NCBI RefSeq assembly: GCF_017377795.1
Contig: NZ_JAFRDR010000001.1
Location: 558,001-622,000, forward strand
DNA length: 64,000 nucleotides
Direction of reading: 5' to 3'
From: Williamsia soli
Lineage (GTDB): Bacteria; Actinomycetota; Actinomycetes; Mycobacteriales; Mycobacteriaceae
How positions within the stretch are numbered: the stretch's first letter is position 1; every line of letters begins with the position of its first letter. Made by a program: the position numbers and the translations under genes. This document shows positions 62,079-64,000 of the stretch, piece after piece. The notes beneath the pieces are model-generated. The model was not told the origin of the DNA, made no database searches, and saw nothing but the letters and a program-made list of their open reading frames with translations.

Positions 62079-62310
62079 AGTCCCTCGTGCGCGTGGTGCA
62101 CTCGCTTTCGGCGTTCCTGACGAGCATCTCGGATGTGTGGTCGAAGCGGTCGTGGACGTCGCAGGTGTCGCGGTCGATGCTCTCTCGCTCCGCGACTTCG
62201 CTGCGCAACGACTGGATGCACTGCGCGTACCCAGACACATCCGGCTGCAGGACGAGCCGGTGCGCTCCGACGCCGGGAAGGTCCGACGACCTCGTAACCT
62301 TGCTGTATGA
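62079..62310 (+). pseudogene. Broken acyl-CoA ligase, C-terminal fragment only
   Basis: The frame ending at TGA 62308-62310 encodes about 77 residues that match the end of an AMP-binding ligase: ALAFGVPDEHLGCVVEAVV, LRDFAAQRLDALRVPRHI and the lysine motif SDAGKVRRP. There is no start codon in frame after the stop of the preceding gene, and the first 430 or so residues of a ligase are missing. The stop overlaps the next gene as ATGA, a junction typical of an intact operon. I read it as the remnant of a ligase gene cut when the Nit1C-type genes joined this locus. Confidence 0.8.
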
Positions 62311-63230
62311 CCATGAAGGTACGCATCGGGGTCGGGTTGATACCGACCGACGGGCCACAGCAGGGGGCCGGTCTCGCAGAGCTGGTCGACGACCTCGAGT
62401 CACTCGGCATCGATTCGGTGTGGCTCTCCGATCAGGTGTCATCGCCGGATCACGCCGACCCGCTGATCGGTCTCGCATACGCGGCGGGCCGGACCGAGAA
62501 ACTCAAGTTGGGCACCGGCGTCCTGGTGTTGCCGGGGCGCAATCCCGCGCTGGTCGCAGCGCAACTCGCCGGACTGGCCGCGCTGGCACCTGGCCGGGTG
62601 TTGCCCGCGTTCGGGGTTCAGCCCGCGACGCGCGGGGACCGCACGATGTACCCGGCGCCGGCGGGGCGGCGAGGTGAGCTGTTCGAAGAGGCGATCAGAG
62701 TGGTCAGGGCGCTGCTGACCGAACCTGTTGTCACCCATCACGGCGAGTTCTTCCACCTACAGGAGGCCTCGGTCGGACCTTTACCCACGAAGCCTCTCGA
62801 CCTGTGGCTCGGGGGCAGACTGCCGGTGAGCATGGACCGGATCGGGCGTCTGGGGGACGGCTGGCTCGGTAGCTTCATCACCCCCGCCGAAGCTCAGCGG
62901 TGCCGCGAGCAGATCGAGGTGGCCGCCGCCGAGGCGGGGCGCGAGGTCGAGGCCGATCACTACGGCACCAACATCATCGTCGCGCCGGACGGCACGGACG
63001 AGGCGGTCATCGACGCCCTCGTGGACAGAGCGGCCGGCAGACGCGAGGACCTCATCGACCCGAACGTGCTCATCTGTCGCGGATGGGAGCAGGCCCGCAC
63101 CCAGGTTCGCGCCTTCGTCGATGTCGGGCTCACCAAGTTCGTGGTGCGCCCGATTGCGCCGGTATCTTCTCGTCTCGAGTTTCTCGAACAATTCGCCCAG
63201 GAATTGCTTCCGCTGGAAGATCGTCGATGA
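62307..63230 (+). CDS. LLM-class F420-dependent oxidoreductase
   Basis: 307 residues of the bacterial-luciferase-like family that uses F420 in this order. VRIGVGLIPTDGPQQGAGL at the start, DSVWLSDQVSSPDHADPL, KLGTGVLVLPGRNPALVAAQ and DLWLGGRLPVSMDRIGRLGDG are typical. The ATG overlaps the stop of the ligase remnant (ATGA); translation now probably depends on another signal. Substrate unknown. Confidence 0.86.
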   Translation: MTMKVRIGVGLIPTDGPQQGAGLAELVDDLESLGIDSVWLSDQVSSPDHADPLIGLAYAAGRTEKLKLGTGVLVLPGRNPALVAAQLAGLAALAPGRVLPAFGVQPATRGDRTMYPAPAGRRGELFEEAIRVVRALLTEPVVTHHGEFFHLQEASVGPLPTKPLDLWLGGRLPVSMDRIGRLGDGWLGSFITPAEAQRCREQIEVAAAEAGREVEADHYGTNIIVAPDGTDEAVIDALVDRAAGRREDLIDPNVLICRGWEQARTQVRAFVDVGLTKFVVRPIAPVSSRLEFLEQFAQELLPLEDRR

Positions 63231-63253
63231 TGCGAATTGATTCGCATTAGACT
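63230..63253 (+). promoter_or_regulatory. 18-bp palindrome and -10 upstream of the homoserine-dehydrogenase-like gene
   Basis: ATGCGAAT-TG-ATTCGCAT at 63230-63247 is a perfect 8-2-8 palindrome, followed by TAGACT (63248-63253), a TANNNT box. The palindrome lies directly upstream of the -10, so it is a good repressor site. The protein that binds it is unknown. It begins in the last base of the previous stop codon. Confidence 0.6.
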
Positions 63254-63303
63254 TCGAGCTGTATCGAGATTTGACGTCGGCGCACGCGAGAGGCTGCGAC
63301 ACA

Positions 63304-64000
63304 ATGCTGGTGCTACCCGTTGTGGTTCTCGGCTATGGGGCGGTTGCGCGCGCCTATATCGGTCAGATCATTTCTCATCGCGCTGAATATCGTTCCCGAT
63401 TCGGCGTCGATATGACGGTGGCCGCGGTGCGTACTCATCGTGCGCAGACGGAGATCGGCGGTGACACGATCCAGCCGCGGGCGGAGTGGAGCGCACCGAC
63501 TGCACTGGACGAGCTGATCGCCAGGGTCGACGCACGGGTTGTGGTGCAGGCGGTGCCGTCGGACGATGCCGGTGCGGCAGAAGCGGTCGCGGATGGTGTC
63601 TGTGCCGTCCGGAGCGGCGCGCACCTCGTGACGGCCACCAAGACGACGCTGCTGCACGGCTGGCGTGCCCTGGATGCGGCGTCTCAGGAGACCGGGTGCG
63701 CGGTGAAACTCTCCGGGGCCACCGGCGCGATGCTGCCCGCCGCCGATGTGGCGCGGTCACTGAGCAACGGTATCCACGTGACGTCGGTGAGCGGATGTGT
63801 CAACGGAACGGCCACTTTCGTCCTCGATCGATTGTCAGACGGCGACTCTCTGGGCGATGCGGTGGATGCGGCCCGGCGCGCCGGGATCGCCGAAGGTGAC
63901 CCCTCCGCCGATCTCTCGGGACGGGACGTGGCGACGAAGATCCAGATTCTGACCGGCCTGCTCTGGTCGCGGGATCCGGGTGCTGCCGAGACGATTCTCG
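63304..64000 (+). CDS. Homoserine-dehydrogenase-like protein, cut by the right edge
   Basis: 232 codons are visible with no stop. The N-terminus VLGYGAVARAYIGQI is a Rossmann cofactor motif, and LVTATKTTLLHGW, VKLSGATGAMLPAADV and GCVNGTATFVLD followed by AEGDPSADLSGRDVATKI match the catalytic region of homoserine dehydrogenase. GAGAGG lies ten bases before the ATG at 63304. The rest, including any ACT domain, is outside the window. Sequence differs from housekeeping Hom at several points (GCVNGT instead of GIxNGT), so it may be a second copy in a special pathway. Confidence 0.85.
   Translation, partial: MLVLPVVVLGYGAVARAYIGQIISHRAEYRSRFGVDMTVAAVRTHRAQTEIGGDTIQPRAEWSAPTALDELIARVDARVVVQAVPSDDAGAAEAVADGVCAVRSGAHLVTATKTTLLHGWRALDAASQETGCAVKLSGATGAMLPAADVARSLSNGIHVTSVSGCVNGTATFVLDRLSDGDSLGDAVDAARRAGIAEGDPSADLSGRDVATKIQILTGLLWSRDPGAAETIL

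Overview
The window is a high-GC actinobacterial chromosome segment. The dnaK-grpE-dnaJ-hspR operon with HAIR operators, an Stf0-type trehalose sulfotransferase, a two-domain flavohemoglobin, an NDMA-dependent alcohol dehydrogenase, MSMEG_0572/0569-type proteins and an F420-type luciferase-like oxidoreductase together point to the Mycobacteriales, probably a Gordonia or Williamsia relative. That placement is inferred from gene content, not from a search. Many start codons (7326, 10360, 23932, 29953, 41468) sit 6-7 nt after a TANNNT box, the leaderless layout common in this order. No rRNA, tRNA, CRISPR array, transposase or phage gene was seen.

Layout. 1-6043: a membrane protein cut by the left edge, then the heat-shock operon (two HAIR sites plus a SigH-like promoter) and a Pro/Thr-rich membrane-anchored protein. 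6051-12767: flavohemoglobin, an amidohydrolase, a three-part thioredoxin-reductase-like protein without the redox CxxC, a DszA/NtaA-type flavin monooxygenase and an SDR. 12785-18009: a leftward sulfation operon, stf0-cysD-cysNC, followed by a sulfatase; it covers sulfate activation, transfer to a sugar, and sulfate-ester hydrolysis. 18134-29039: small stress and membrane proteins, a CPBP protease, SRPBCC proteins, a secretory-lipase-family protein, a gamma-glutamyltransferase lipoprotein, an acyl-CoA ligase, an aldo/keto reductase and a cupin.

29048-57602 is the most interesting part: about 28.5 kb of catabolic genes in four transcription units. These are a GntR/FadR regulator; two large/small acyl-CoA dehydrogenase pairs with an enoyl-CoA hydratase; CoA ligases, MaoC, AcuI-like reductase and SDR; a CaiB transferase, CitE-like lyase, CoA-transferase and hydratase; and a ten-gene leftward operon with SMP-30 lactonase-like protein, SDR, Rieske oxygenase, Baeyer-Villiger monooxygenase, hydroxyacyl-CoA dehydrogenase-like SDR, ThDP lyase/decarboxylase, aldehyde dehydrogenase, TauD-type dioxygenase, SDR and CMD-family protein. 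All four promoter regions carry variants of one palindrome, CAATCCT-N4-AGGATTG; two share a 36-bp promoter/operator that is nearly identical. I read this as one regulon for breakdown of a cyclic or alicyclic carbon source: hydroxylation, ketone formation, lactone formation and opening, then CoA-dependent degradation. The substrate is unknown.

57876-64000: an NDMA-dependent alcohol dehydrogenase with a tandem-repeat operator; a reduced three-gene Nit1C-type cluster (MSMEG_0572 protein, nitrilase, MSMEG_0569 oxidoreductase); a broken acyl-CoA ligase tail still coupled by ATGA to a luciferase-like oxidoreductase; and a homoserine-dehydrogenase-like gene, cut by the right edge, behind a perfect 18-bp palindrome.
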